Shown here piece after piece: positions 46,629-58,739 of a stretch of DNA of 64,000 nucleotides. The notes below the pieces were generated by a model. That model did not search any database. It had not been told where the DNA came from and worked only from the letters and a program-made list of their open reading frames with translations. Position 1 is the first letter of the stretch, and every line of letters starts with the position of its first letter. The stretch is from Lactarius indigo (Eukaryota > Basidiomycota > Agaricomycetes > Russulales > Russulaceae): assembly GCA_025766275.1 (NCBI GenBank), contig JAFKAC010000004.1:2542001-2606000 (forward strand), given 5' to 3'. Both the position numbers and the translations under genes were made by a program.

Positions 46629-49600
46629 ATCCAGGGGTAGTCATAGCTGCGGACTTCCCCTGTAAAACAGATACGGTTGACTCGGCCTCGTGTAGTTGTA
46701 AGATATGCCTACGATCTCGCCTCGTTTCGGACTCGGACCAATCTGTAATTCCTACGTACCATTCTGTTTCTGCCTGTAAAGTTGATAGTAGTGATGTCTC
46801 GGCTTCCTGTTCTGATTCCACATCTACATCTGCCTCGGAGATGAACAATAGTATTAGTGTTCCGATTGCTCCACAATTTGTAGCAGCGCCGCAAGTGATG
46901 ATTTCTGATGCAGCGCTTTCTTCATGTATTATTCCCGAAACAAAAGATAGCAGATCTCATTTTCATATTTCTGTTGAATTACAAGGACGTCATCGTACTG
47001 TAAAAGTAGCAGCCATGGTAGACTCCGGAGCAACTTCATTGTTCCTGGACAAAAAGTACGCTGACCGCCACAAGATGTTGCAAGTTCCGCTGGAGCATCC
47101 CATTACCTTATATAACATCGATGGGACGCTCAATGAAGCCGGCAGTATCACCCATAAAGTAACACTCGTTCTTAAAGTCGGTCCTAGTGCAGAAAAGTTC
47201 GACTTCATGGTCACTTCACTAGGCCCGGAACGAGTCATATTGGGATTGCCCTGGCTTAGGCATCGGAACCCGCACATAGATTGGCAGGAAGGCACTATGC
47301 GTCTCAACTCCAGCGCTGAAATAGCTGCACCGGAGATAGAGATAGAGGTGACGCGCATTATGGCGAACCGTATGGAACGCCGCCGTCTCCTTGCGGAGAA
47401 AGTGTTGGACACGGTCTCTGACGAAGTTTTCTGTTTGGCCGGTTTCACGTACTCTCAGCAGATTGCCGAGAAAGCGATAACCTCCAAACCTAAGAAAACC
47501 TTCGAAGAGATGGTCCCCGAACACTATCGAGACTTCGCAAAAGTCTTCTCTGAGGAAGAATCCCAGAGACTCCCTGAGCATCAGCCATGGGACCACGCCA
47601 TAGACCTTGAACCAGATGCAGTCAAGCATTGGAAGGTCAAGACGTATCCCATGTCACCCAGCGAGCAAATAGAATTGGACAAATTCTTGGATGAACATAT
47701 AGGGAAAGGATATCTAGTGCCATCTAAGTCACCTATGGCATCCCCTGTATTCTTCATTAAGAAAAAGGACGGCAAGCTCCGTCTGGTCCAAGACTATCGG
47801 CGTCTTAACAAAATTACCATTAAGAACCGATACCCACTTCCACTCGCTGCCGACATTATCAATAGGCTTAAGGGGGCTCAATACTTCACTAAATTCGACG
47901 TTCGATGGGGATATCATAATATCCGCATCAAAGAAGGCGATGAATGGAAAGGTGCTATTGTCACCAACAGGGGTCTATATGAGCCGAAAGTCATGTACTT
48001 CGGCATGACTAATAGCCCCGCCACTTTCCAAGCCTTAATGAACGCCGTCTTTGCTGATCTTATCGCACAAGGAGAGGTCGCCGTATATATGGATGACATT
48101 CTCATCTATAGCAATAACCTTAAACACCACCGCAAAATGGTACGCGAGGTGTTAACACGGTTAGAGCAATACGACCTCTATCTCAAGCCTGAGAAGTGCG
48201 ATTTCGAGAAGCAAGAAATGGAGTATCTTGGGATGATTATCCGTCCTGGAGAAGTGCAGATGGACCCTGGCAAGGTCTCTGCAGTAAAGGAGTGGTCAAC
48301 CCCGACTACGCTCAAAGAAGTAAGAGCATTTATCGGGTTCGCCAATTTCTATAGAAGGTTCATCAAGGACTTCGCGGCTATTGCCCGACCCCTTCATGAC
48401 CTTACTAAGAAAGACACTCCTTGGATATGGCAGTCTGAACAGCAGAAAGCCTTTGACCTATTAAAGGAACGTTTCGTACAAGAACCTATTCTTAAGGTTT
48501 ACGATCCGAACCTTCCAACTAGAGTCGAGGTAGATGCTTCAGGATTTGCTACTGGCGGTATTTTAACTCAGAAATACCCGGATGGTCTCTGGCATCCCAT
48601 TGCGTATCGCTCACAGTCCATGAGCAAAGAAGAGCGCAATTATGAGATCTATGACAGAGAAATGCTCGGCTTAATCCGTGCCTTAGAGGATTGGAGACAT
48701 TTCCTCGAAGGTATCTCTTTTGAAGTGATCACCGACCATAAGAATATGGAGTGGTGGACAACCATGAAAGACTTAAATAGGCGCCAAGCTCGATGGGCCT
48801 TATTCTTAAGTCGGTTCACCTTCAAAATCACTTATAAAAAGGGAGAATCCATGCAAGCCGATGCATTAAGTCGCTTCTCACGAGACCAAGTCCGAGACTC
48901 TGAAGACAACCGCCAGGTACAGGTGTTAAAACCTGAGCACTTCCTTGCTGCCGCTAAAGCACACTTCGTCCCTGAAACAGACTCCCTAGGGAGTCGCATC
49001 AAGCTCGCATCTATTAGAGAAGCCGAAGTCATAGAGGGTCTTAAAAGTATATCTAAGACCGCTCCTAAGGCTCTCACCGACGGCGTCTTAATGTGGGAAG
49101 AAGAAGACGGTTTCATTTACCACCGGGGTAAATTATACGTCCCAAACGATCGTGCCCTTCGAAGGGACGTGGTGAAATCTTGCCACGACTCGGTCACTAC
49201 AGGACACCCTGGAAAGAATGGAACCATAGAGCTAGTCAGTCGCTATTATTGGTGGCCACGCATGGCAGGCTTTATTGCCTCATATGTAGAAGGATGCGAT
49301 CGATGCCAACGTTATCGCAAAGATCTGCACCCCAAAGCAATCATTCAGCCGCAAGAAGTACCGGAGGGACCTTGGCAGATAGTTGGGATCGATCTAATCG
49401 GTCCACTGCCTATGTCACGTGGGAAGGATATGATCTTAAACGTTGTAGATCATTATACCAAACAGATTCATCTGTTCCCAGTGACCTCTCAGATTACGGC
49501 TGATGGGGTGGCGTCCATCTACTTTGAACAGATCTTCCCCCTGCATGGGATCCCCCACAAAGTCATAAGCGATAGGGGACCCCAATTTGCAGCGCGAAGC

Positions 49601-50512
49601 ATGCGTGCCCTATATAAGCGACTCGGAATAGACGCAGGTCTAACCACAGCCTATCATCCTCAAGCTAATGGACAGGTTGAGCACAAAAATCAAGAAGTTG
49701 AAATATATTTGCGCATGTTCATTAGTAAGAGACAAGATGACTGGGCAGACCTGCTTCCTACAGCAGAATTCGTAGTCAATAGTAGACTCAACTCAGCTAC
49801 GGGTCACACACCCTTTGAGCTACTATACGGCTTTACGCCGGACTTCACCATTCCTGCTGGTAGACCTACGGGTATTCCATTGCTCGACAAGCGCCTTCAG
49901 CACTTAATTTCCGCTCGCAAGGACGCAGAGGCGGCTCTACGCCTAAGTAAAAGGCGAATGCAGACAGACGTTGAACAAAGGACTAAGCCATACTCCTTCA
50001 ACGTCGGGGATAAAGTCTGGTTGCAAGCTAAGCAGATAAAGATACATCAGCAGTCGTCCAAACTGGGACCTAAGCAACTAGGCCCATTTGAAGTCACTAA
50101 AGTCATAAGTGACGTCGACTACAAACTTGCACTACCCCCTGCATTACGGATCCATGATGTATTTCATGTAGACCGTCTCTCTCCTTACAAAGGAAACGAA
50201 GTCAATGGGCTCACGCCTCCACCACCCGATCCAGTAACGGTCGAGGGAGAAGAAGAGTACGAAGTAGACCATATAAGAGATTCTAAACTCTTCGGTCGCA
50301 CTCTTAAATACCTCGTCCGTTGGAAAGGATATGGTGAGGGTGAGGACACTTGGGAACCGGCTAAGAACCTAGCACACGCCCCTGATGTGGTTAAGGAATT
50401 CCATTCCTCAAACCCGGGCGCACCTAGAAAAATAGCGGCTCTTATATACGCGTCCTTGCCTTGGCAAGCTCATCATGTGGATACATTGGCCAATGCAGAC
50501 GTCAACCCTTAA
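46625..50512 (+). CDS. pol: Pol of G: PR-RT-RNaseH-IN-chromodomain
   Basis: 1,223 aa from the ATG at 46841, about 1,295 aa if entered by frameshift at 46625. Residues numbered from 46841: protease DSGA at 61; RT with FFIKKKDGKLRLVQDYR and YMDD at 416; RNase H about 560-690 with RVEVDASGFATGG; HHCC finger about 782-824; IN triad Asp851, Asp911, Glu947, a perfect D-x59-D-x35-E; chromodomain about 1136-1188 (EEEYEVDHI, YLVRWKGYGEG). All catalytic residues are present. Unlike E, F, H and C1 there is no long tail after the chromodomain. Chromodomains of this class guide insertion to heterochromatin, which fits the nested site. Confidence 0.96.
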   Translation, partial: LDPGVVIAADFPCKTDTVDSASCSCKICLRSRLVSDSDQSVIPTYHSVSACKVDSSDVSASCSDSTSTSASEMNNSISVPIAPQFVAAPQVMISDAALSSCIIPETKDSRSHFHISVELQGRHRTVKVAAMVDSGATSLFLDKKYADRHKMLQVPLEHPITLYNIDGTLNEAGSITHKVTLVLKVGPSAEKFDFMVTSLGPERVILGLPWLRHRNPHIDWQEGTMRLNSSAEIAAPEIEIEVTRIMANRMERRRLLAEKVLDTVSDEVFCLAGFTYSQQIAEKAITSKPKKTFEEMVPEHYRDFAKVFSEEESQRLPEHQPWDHAIDLEPDAVKHWKVKTYPMSPSEQIELDKFLDEHIGKGYLVPSKSPMASPVFFIKKKDGKLRLVQDYRRLNKITIKNRYPLPLAADIINRLKGAQYFTKFDVRWGYHNIRIKEGDEWKGAIVTNRGLYEPKVMYFGMTNSPATFQALMNAVFADLIAQGEVAVYMDDILIYSNNLKHHRKMVREVLTRLEQYDLYLKPEKCDFEKQEMEYLGMIIRPGEVQMDPGKVSAVKEWSTPTTLKEVRAFIGFANFYRRFIKDFAAIARPLHDLTKKDTPWIWQSEQQKAFDLLKERFVQEPILKVYDPNLPTRVEVDASGFATGGILTQKYPDGLWHPIAYRSQSMSKEERNYEIYDREMLGLIRALEDWRHFLEGISFEVITDHKNMEWWTTMKDLNRRQARWALFLSRFTFKITYKKGESMQADALSRFSRDQVRDSEDNRQVQVLKPEHFLAAAKAHFVPETDSLGSRIKLASIREAEVIEGLKSISKTAPKALTDGVLMWEEEDGFIYHRGKLYVPNDRALRRDVVKSCHDSVTTGHPGKNGTIELVSRYYWWPRMAGFIASYVEGCDRCQRYRKDLHPKAIIQPQEVPEGPWQIVGIDLIGPLPMSRGKDMILNVVDHYTKQIHLFPVTSQITADGVASIYFEQIFPLHGIPHKVISDRGPQFAARSMRALYKRLGIDAGLTTAYHPQANGQVEHKNQEVEIYLRMFISKRQDDWADLLPTAEFVVNSRLNSATGHTPFELLYGFTPDFTIPAGRPTGIPLLDKRLQHLISARKDAEAALRLSKRRMQTDVEQRTKPYSFNVGDKVWLQAKQIKIHQQSSKLGPKQLGPFEVTKVISDVDYKLALPPALRIHDVFHVDRLSPYKGNEVNGLTPPPPDPVTVEGEEEYEVDHIRDSKLFGRTLKYLVRWKGYGEGEDTWEPAKNLAHAPDVVKEFHSSNPGAPRKIAALIYASLPWQAHHVDTLANADVNP

Positions 50513-50524
50513 GGAGGGGGGTGA

Positions 50525-51297
50525 TGTCACGGACGCTCTACTTTTGCCTTATTTTTCCATATTTTTATGGATTTATTCGGTGGAGATACAAGCATCCAAC
50601 GTTGTGTTCAACATCCAAGTCCTTATCATTAGATATGATAAGATGGTTAGTCACGTGTTGCCAACATGTGCACCCACAAGCACGTGACCCTGGGATAGTA
50701 ACTTCCTTGTTAGGAGTTGCCCCTTTAGGTCACTTTCCTCATTAGTATAACAGTTTCTCATTGGACGATAAGCAGGGAACATTCTAGATAGTTCTAGACT
50801 ACGTTATCATAGGGTTGTGACTCATAGATAAGGACACGTCATTGTTCTGTCAGCGTTAATGACTGTGCATCAGTCAGCACAATAGATAACGCTATTATTA
50901 GATACGACGCGTCAGCGTCTGACTCATTACTATTACATGTACCTTTAGTAACAAGGTTTAGTAGTAATTCGAACTCAGCCGCAGCAGTGTATATAAACCC
51001 TCATGTAGCGTCCTGAGTGGAACCAACTTGTCCTCTTGGTTCTCCACTCAGGTGCGTATTCCTCTTGTACTTCCCTTACTTCTCCAATGTTAACTTGTCC
51101 TCTTGGTTCTCCACTCAGCGTGCCACTGCGTGATCACCTTGCCTATAGTCTTGTATAAAGACTTCAAGAGTGCATACTCTCCGCAGTGACTGTACGTTCG
51201 GCGCGTGACTTGTCTCCGCGCTAGGCTCGGGTGTGCTACTAGTTCAGTTCACTTACCTTCTCTTGGTCTAGTTGTCGCGATAAGTCATACCGCTACA
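50525..51297 (+). repeat. 3' LTR of G
   Basis: Same 773 bp as the 5' LTR. It is preceded by the purine tract AAGGAGGGGGGTGA (50511-50524), which overlaps the pol stop. Confidence 0.97.
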
Positions 51298-51302
51298 GTT
51301 TC

Positions 51303-51988
51303 CTGTATGAAGGAAACAGAACGAGCTTGGAGCGAATGGAGCATGGAGGCTGAGGAAATCGACACGCGTTTGGCCAACGTGTGTGCAGCCTCGCGTTTAT
51401 GCCTGTTCCTGTCTGACCCTATCCCGACACTTCTCCCATTTGCCACCATACGTATGAACAACACAGATCGGTGACTTGACCATCATTGCATGCCGATCAT
51501 CGGTTTGGCCATCGCCTTACCAGTACCACCACGTCAACTGTTACGCACTTACGCCCAGACTGCACAGGTCACATGACACACACAGTATCCCACACTCCAC
51601 GAAGAAGACTCACCCGCTAGTCAGGTAGCACGAGAGGATCAGTGCACATCCCACCATGATCACCGCAGACTGCCCGTGTGTAGCTACTGCAACACCGAGG
51701 ACCACTTGACGTTTGAGTGCTGACAACCCCACACTCGCTGTGTGACTCGACGCATCTGTCACGTTCCCACTACGCACACCCACACGCGCACATACTGCGC
51801 ATGGCTTGCCATGCTCAGCCGTGCTGTAGATCACAAATGTGCCACGCAAGCCACCACGTGACTTCACACACACAGCGACATGGTACGCCTTACAAATGAC
51901 CCGCACACTTCATCTTTTGTCATGACTACGACTTCTTGTGCATGCTCGATAGCAGCGATCGGGACGATCATGTCTAGAAGGAGGGCTA
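51303..51988 (+). pseudogene. C1 pol tail end with zinc knuckle
   Basis: Resumes the C1 frame after G with MKETERAWSEWSMEAEEIDTR, a helical segment, and ends with CSYCNTEDHLTFEC (CX2CX4HX4C) and further Cys/His. TGA stops interrupt it. Purine tract CTAGAAGGAGGGCTA precedes the 3' LTR. Confidence 0.75.
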
Positions 51989-52331
51989 TGTCACACACAC
52001 GTGACATCATGGTCACAAAGCGGACACATCACTATCGATTGCCACAGTATTGTCTTCTTTGCCAGCTCTTATGCCACGGATCATGAGTTCTTGCCAGCGC
52101 GATGAGAGTTTCGTAAATACAAAAAACAGTCCCGAAAAACCACAGTATGTACGAGTATATAAGATGTAGCCATAGAGTAGTACAAAGCTTGTCTACTCTT
52201 TGTTTCTCAATCCAGTGTGTTACCCTCTCACTTGCGCGAACTCATGCCAAGTCAGCATTTATCGCTTCTGCCTTGACAAGCAGAATTTGAACAACTCGCA
52301 CGTCATGGAACGGTCAACTGGAACCATGACA
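51989..52331 (+). repeat. 3' LTR of C1
   Basis: 343 bp, partner of 37241-37583; ends ACCATGACA, followed by the TSD AAGGG. Confidence 0.93.
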
Positions 52332-52354
52332 AAGGGTCACTTATCAACAGCATT

Positions 52355-55300
52355 CTGACTGGCTACCAAAGATTCGCCATGGAGTGAAGGGAATTGCGTG
52401 TGATGTGTAACCTGTGCTGTTTGAGTGTAAGTACGCAATGGCTGGCACAGTGGTACGGGCAGCATGATCACCGAACCGGTGACCAGTACGTGGTGATGAT
52501 CAAGATGTCTGTTGGTGTTATTCATGTGGATGGCTGCAAAAGGGAGCAGCGTCAGGACGGGATCTGACAAGAACAGGCACAGCCGACTAGCTGCTTGTGC
52601 ATGAGCCAGGTGTGTGTCAATTTCTTCTGCCTCTGTACTCCATTCGCTCCAAGCACGTTCGGTTTCTTTCATGCGAGCCACAAGTTGGTCCTGTCGAGCT
52701 ACCGAACACCGCAAGCGGTAGACGTCTGCACTAACACCAGGATCGGCCAGTAAGTACAAGGCCTGGTCCACTTCCTGTCGTGCTGGGTGGTCAGGACGGA
52801 AGATGTCCTTGTGTTTGTTAGTATTGCTAGGGGAATTGGGTCTGTTGCAAGGTTTGGCAAAGAGGGGGCCATAATAGATGGGTTGGTTGCATCCCTCTGT
52901 AGCGATGACCACCGGTCTGTCGCATTGATCAATAAGAGACTGAACGTAAGGAGCTGGTCCGTGTGTGCTGTTTGCAAGGGGAATGTCCATAAGGTAGTCG
53001 TTAGTGGGGAGTGTCATCGTCCAGTGTTGGTCTGGTTGTTCAACATTAGTGAGTAACGGCTGTGGTCGGTCAGTACCTTGTGGGTTAATGGGTCGAGGTG
53101 GCAGCAATGGATGAGCCACTGATGGTGGGAGTGAGAGTCGTGGAACCTCATTTTGTGGAGTTGGCGACAGAGGTGACTGTGGTCCTTCCCATGGTGTGTC
53201 CTCCTCCTGTGCTATCTGTTCTAAGGCTTCTCTCAGCAGTTGTTGGCGTCGATTAGTGCGGGCCTGTGAGTGTCTGCGGTGCGTCCCCTGTGGGGTGATG
53301 TATGTACTGAGTCCCCACATATCTTCGTGAGAACGAGGAGAGTTCTCTAGTGCATTATACGTAGGACCGACGTTGGCCCATTGCTTGACTTCTCAATTGA
53401 CTTGCGAGCGTAGCCAAGCAGGAGTATCGTGGTCAGAAATCCATGGGTACTGCAGCAGATGATGAGGGGGATCATTGTCCATGAGTCTAATGTGATTAAT
53501 GGTTGTGGGGTGGTTAGCTTTATATTTGCTAATGAGGTCAGGCGTCCGAAGATTTGACAGCGGTTCCCAACTATCGTGTGCTGTGGAATACCCTTTCCAA
53601 CATACTAGATATTGTGGTGTCTTTCGGTGGCTGAAAAGATGATAATTGAGAAGTCGTTCAACCTCCCACTCTTCTTCTCCCTCGATAAGCTCCAGAAGAG
53701 GTTTCTCCTCTTTTGTGCCATTGATCTCAGTGGTTTTGTATGGGGTTAGTAGTCCCGCATGAAATGTGTTGTGGATATGCCATGTAGCAGGCAAGTGCAG
53801 TTCGTACATGACATCTGAGATGTGTCGTGAGATCACAAAGGGTCCGTATTGTCGAGACACTAGTTTTGTTGTTGGGTGAGTGGTTTTCAAATTCGTGGCT
53901 TCCAGCCAGACTTTGTCACCGATGCAATAAGGCTGATATTGCATATCTTTCACCCAGGACAGCTGAGCAGCTTTCATTGCTTCTCTGGCGTTTTTGCAAA
54001 CCTCTTGCAGGGCGTCAAGTCGTTCTGTAGCCACTGGTGATGAGGTGTTAGTTGTTGTGGGTTGATGTACATGTGGAATGAACCTGATGAGAAGTTCAAA
54101 TGGTGCCTTTTTGTCGTCTCGGATGTCCAGGCATTAAGGGTGTATTGGGTGACTGGGAGCCACTGCGCCCAATCGGTTTGTTGGTAGTTGGAGAAGATGT
54201 GTAAGTACTACTCAAGGTGTTGATTAGTACGTTCTGATTGACCATCCATCTGTGGGTGGTACGCTGTACTGATGTTCTGTTCAACGCCTAATGATGCACA
54301 TAGTGTTTTGGAAAATGATGCGGTGAATTGTGGGTCGCAGTCCAATATAACTTTGATAGGGAGGCCATAGTGCGGCACCACATTTCTGAGGTAAAGGGCT
54401 GCAACTCGAGGAGTGTCGCTTGCTTCCTGACAGGGGATAAAGATACTAGCTTTGGAACACCCCTGGTCAGAGATCATAAGGATCGTATCATATTTTCCCG
54501 ATTTGGGGAGCTTTGTGATAAAGTTGAGTGCGACAACTTGGAAGGGTAAAGTGCCTTCTGGGGGATAGATAGGGGTGAGCGGTGGCTTCTGATGGTTTGG
54601 GAGGTTCTTGTTTGCGTGACATGTGTGGCAGCCGATGATGTAGTCTGCGATATCCTGTCTCATATTTGGCCACCAGTAGTGTTTTCGTATGGCGTCAAGA
54701 GTTTTTGTTTGTCCGGGGTGTCCGGCGGTAATTGAATTGTGGAAGGATTCAATCACCCCCCTCCTAAGCGTGAGATTTTCCATGATCACAAGTCAGTCCT
54801 GGTGATAAACAAGAAATGGGGGGTCTGTGGATCGGGTGAGACGATACCGAAGGATCCAGTCATCGGGGAGGTGAGATTGTTGGAGGAGACGACAACGGTT
54901 GTCAAGAGAGACAACCTGAGCAGCGTTGATGAAGTATGAGTCAGGCAGGACGATGATGGAGGTATTATCAGTGGCAGGCACAGTAAAGGATGGGTGCCGA
55001 GAGAGGGCATCAGCATGTAAGGTGGGTCCTGGCACATGTTGAAGATGCAAGTCATAGTCAGCGAGAATGTTCACAAGATGGGCAATGTGACAGTTGATGT
55101 GCTGCAGTGAGTGATAGTGAAGGAGGTTAGCATGGTCAGTGAAGACAGTAACCGGGTGATGGGCAGCAACCAGGTGGTGTCGCCAATGTTCCAAGCCACA
55201 CACAAGAGCAAGGAACTTGCAATCGTAAACGTTGTAGTTTCGTTCTGCAGGGGAAAAGGTCTGTGAAAAGTAACCAACAGCCTGAGGTTTATTCCAAGCG

Positions 55301-56625
55301 TCAGGCTGGGTTAATATAGCTCCGATGGCATAGAGGGATGCATCCATTTGGATTGAGTACGGGAGATTGGGGTCGGGTTGTCAGAGGGCCAGTCAAGAGC
55401 AGGCAAGCATGAGGAGTGTGTCGAGAGCTGTAGTGCACTGAGGGGTCCAATTAAAGGGCATGTCTTTGTGAAGGAGCTGGGTGAGCAGCTGCGCAAGATG
55501 TGTGTATCGAGGGATAAAAGGTGGTTGATATCCTAAAACACCAAGCACACTGCAGACCTGCTTTACCGACATGAGCGTTCATGGCCAGTTGTGTAATCCC
55601 AAAATTTTATCCAAGCCCATACAGATGGTGCCTCCTGCAATTGTCATGCCTAGATAGTCGATTTCTGTTCTCTCAAAGTCACATTTCGAGAGCTTTAGAA
55701 AATAACTTTCCATCAGGAGTACGGACAAAACCGCACAGACTATCGTTCGATGGCGCAAAAGGTCGTGAGTAGTTGCGATAAGGATGTCATCCATATAGAT
55801 GAAGAGTTCCGCGGGATACTTATTTAACAAGGAGTGAAATATTTGATTCATAGCGTGAAAAAATGTGGCAGGTGAGTTTGTTAACCCGAAGTACATTACC
55901 ATGGGCTCAAAGAGACCATGTGGAGTTTTGAACGTGGCCTTCCATTGGTCTCTGTCCTTGATACAAATATTATTGTAGCCCCAGCGAATGTCAAATTTGG
56001 TGAAGAGTGTTTTGTCTGCCAGACGGTCTAGTATGTTGGAGATCAACGGGATCGGATAAGTGTCATGGAATGTTATCTTGTTAAGTGGCTTATAATCCTG
56101 AACAGGTCGTAACTTGCTGTCTTTCTTCTTCAAGAAGAAAAATGACGACGCGTAGTGAGATTTCGATTCCTGAATATAGCCCTTTTCCAGGTGTTCCTTC
56201 AAGAAGTCGTCCAGATGCTCTAGTTCTTTAGTGTTAAGAGGGTAAATTTTACACTGAAGTGTGGGTGGCGCGTCCAGGAGTAGGGTGATCACGTGATCGT
56301 CTTCTTGTGAAGGTGGGAAGTGTTTCATGGCTTCCTCCGAGAAGACGGTGGCATATTGTTTGTATTGTGGCAGCAGCGTTGGTTCAGTGTCAGTGGCGAA
56401 CTTTTCTGCCATATGTTGGGTGATTGTGTTGATTGCTTCATTAGTTACAAAGGTGAGTGTTTGTGTGCCTCTATGTAACTTATTGTTTGGCCAGTCGATG
56501 TCAGGATCAGTATGTTTGAACCACGGATGTCCCAGTATCACTTGTGGGCGACCCAGAGTCGTAACGAAGAGCTGAGTATGGTAAGTTTGGCTACCCCAAG
56601 TGAGTTGTACTGGGCATGCTTTCAA
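52355..56625 (-). pseudogene. pol: pol of H: RT-RNaseH-IN-chromodomain-tail
   Basis: Reading down from 56625: post-protease region, RT with YMDD (about 55786), RNase H with MDASLYAIGAIL, HHCC finger, IN core with ALNFITKLP (first Asp changed to Asn, 54523-54525), TAYHPQMDGQSE, a frame change near 54100, chromodomain EEEWEVERLL ... YLVCWKGY (about 53560-53680), and tail core QPIYYGPLFAKP (about 52865) with KETERAWSEWS. It is the close relative of C1, split from its last part at 36635 by LTR-A copy 8. Confidence 0.82.
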
Positions 56626-58332
56626 AATAGTGCTGTATTGATTGATTGTCCCATCAGCATTATAGGCATTTCAGACAGGCATGGTGACCATCTGTATGTT
56701 TAGCCTTTCGACTAATGTCTGATCAACGAAGTTCTCCAAAGCTCTGGAGTCCAGTAGAGCAGGGATGGACTCATCCCTCAAGTTAATTCTCAATCTGATG
56801 GTGAGCGTGGACCTGTCCTCTTGTGAAATGGTGTTGATAGTGGTCGCATTGTCATTGTCATTGTTGTCATCAACTCCCGCTTTGATTAACATCTGGGATA
56901 CCATTTGTCGTCTGTCCGCAGCCGACAACCCGAGTAACCCTGAAATCAGAGTTTGTTTATCCAGTGTGGGTGGGTTATTGATTATGGGCATTGTCACTTG
57001 AACAGTGGTGAGTTCATTTACACAACTGTTGTTGGTTTTCTTTTTGGGACAGTTGCGGGATAAGTGTCTGGTTTGTTTGCAGCGGAAGCATAATCCTTCT
57101 TTTTGACAGCACTCCCATTCGGCCTGTTCCTGGGGAGTTCTCTGACGTGGGGTGATTGTAGTGACAGCGTCGACATCCATTGGGATGACATCGTTCCTAC
57201 TGGTGACTCGTGGGGCTGGCAGTTTCAGTGGCAGGGGAGCTGATCCTTTTCCCAATGCTGCAACGCAGTTGGTGATTGTGCGGAACCTCTGGACTTCCTC
57301 TCTAGTGGCGAGCTTCCAGTTGTCCATTGTTATGGGCATGGTACCGCTTTTTAGGCACGCGACGAGTAACCCCTTTTTCAGACCGCATCAAAAGAGATTG
57401 ACCGTTCCTTTGGCCGTCATATCCCAGTCAGCAGCCTCTGCGAGTTGTTCAAATTGAGCTATGTACTCATTGATGGCATCGCCAACCATTGTGGGTGCTG
57501 TGAGTTTAGCGTATGCATTTTGTTGACTAAGGGTATCGGTCCAGGCGTTTTTAAAGTTGTCGACAAATTTGTTCCACAAGCATTCATCAGTTTCTGTGAT
57601 TGGGTGAGTGGCGTGATTTATTTTGGCCTCTAGTTTCTTGTCTTGTGACTGATTCCAACTCTCGACATCAGGCCCTCGGATGAGAGTTAATGCGAGTGCG
57701 ACTCGTTGGTATGGTGAGACCATGTGTTCATTTGTTCGATTTACTTGTCGATACTGATTGAACTCGTGCAGAAACTGAGTACTTTTCGCTCTATTTCTGT
57801 CGAAATATGTGGGAGCACCTCCTTGCAGAGGGCCATTTGTCGTAGGTGCAGCGGGTGTGCCACCAGATCTGCTCGCCATGGGTAGTGTTGGTGTGCTGGT
57901 TGGGAGAATGTACGGTGTGAATGGCGGAGGGGGTTGCAGAGATTTATGTTTCCCTTTTCGTTTTAATGAGGCTATGGCTAATCAGTGAGTGTTCCAGTTG
58001 TACTCTGGAACATTCTGTGTGTCAGTTCTAATGCGTAACCCCCAGTCGTGTGGGTGTATAACGCGAGCACTGTTGTAGGTTGCCCAACCGGGGTAGTCGA
58101 GTAGTACTTCGTACCAGGAGTTTTCGTTTTCAAAATATTCGATGTCAATGCTCGGATCCAGTGAGCATTCGAGTGTGTATCCTCTGTGGTGTTCCCACAT
58201 GAGACCTTTTACCGAAAGGTCAACGAGATTCAGTGTCATTCGTCTTAGCACCAGTCTTTTTTCGGTGCTGTCATTTAGATCTTGGGCGGGTTCGATGTAG
58301 GCAAAACCTCCATCTGGAGAGTCGGCCAGCAT
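56626..58332 (-). pseudogene. gag: gag and protease of H
   Basis: The frame opens at ATG 58332, directly before a CTG GCC. C1 has ACG at this ATG, so the ATG may be a CpG-decay product. Leader domain with WYEVLLDYPGWATYN, capsid with VALALTLIRGPDVESWNQ, and knuckle CFRCKQTRHLSRNC. The protease loop reads LLDSRALENF: the catalytic Asp-Ser-Gly has become Asp-Ser-Arg (56743-56751, CCGGA to CCAGA). TGA stops at 57979 and about 57387. Confidence 0.8.
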
Positions 58333-58381
58333 TTTGCATGTGACACTTTCTACACTTTGTCACCTGGCAAAGTAGGATGGG

Positions 58382-58391
58382 GTCTACTCTT
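58382..58391 (-). promoter_or_regulatory. Self-priming primer-binding site of H
   Basis: Minus strand AAGAGTAGAC, one nt past the LTR and identical to C1. Its partner GTCTACTCTT is at 58533-58524 in the LTR; the TATA box 35 nt upstream is degraded. Confidence 0.65.
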
Positions 58392-58392
58392 A

Positions 58393-58734
58393 TGTCACAG
58401 TACCAGTTGACCGTCCGTGACATTTTGAGCGTTCAAGAGATCTGCTTATGAAGGCAGAGAGTACAAATGCTGACTTGACACGAGTTCACACAAGTGAGAG
58501 GGTAAACACTGGATTGAAAGACGAAGAGTAGACAAGCTTGTACTACTCTACAGCTACATCTTAAGTATTCATACAAACTGTGATTTTTGTGACTATTTTC
58601 TGTATTTACGAAGCTCCAAGTGAGCTGGCAGAATCTCATGATACGTGGCTAATGAGCTGGCAAAAGAACGAAGTACCATTGGCAATTGATGTGACATGTC
58701 TGCATTGTGACCATGATGTCATGTGTGCGTGACA
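58393..58734 (-). repeat. 5' LTR of H
   Basis: 342 bp, partner of 35937-36278; ends in the TSD AACAT. Confidence 0.9.
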
Positions 58735-58739
58735 AACAT

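Larger units (their letters stand above)
43284..51297 (+). mobile_element. Ty3/gypsy chromodomain retrotransposon G, intact and young
   Basis: An 8,014-bp element with 773-bp LTRs that I find identical by eye, and exact TSD GTTTC (43279-43283 and 51298-51302). Full-length gag and pol have no internal stops. It is the innermost and therefore latest insertion of the nest, and the only element here that looks able to move. Confidence 0.97.
37241..52331 (+). mobile_element. Ty3/gypsy retrotransposon C1, interrupted by G
   Basis: 343-bp LTRs at 37241-37583 and 51989-52331, TSD AAGGG (37236-37240 and 52332-52336). One gag-pol-tail frame runs 37646-43283 and resumes at 51303. Most LTR differences are CpG transitions; for example one copy has ACAGTC and the other ATGGTC, implying ACGGTC. 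Without G it is about 7.1 kb. Confidence 0.93.
36641..52349 (-). mobile_element. Solo LTR-A copy 8, split by C1
   Basis: Pieces 36641-37240 and 52337-52349 make one LTR-A with TSD GCATT (36636-36640 and 52350-52354). It carries the duplicated R-start block (near 36758-36840). C1 with TSD AAGGG lies between. Confidence 0.92.
35937..58734 (-). mobile_element. Ty3/gypsy retrotransposon H with nested LTR-A, C1 and G
   Basis: 342-bp LTRs at 35937-36278 and 58393-58734, TSD AACAT (35932-35936 and 58735-58739). Coding parts (52355-58332, then 36279-36635) form one gag-pol-tail polyprotein. The element is of the same family as C1. LTR-A copy 8 splits its tail and carries C1 and G. Confidence 0.92.
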
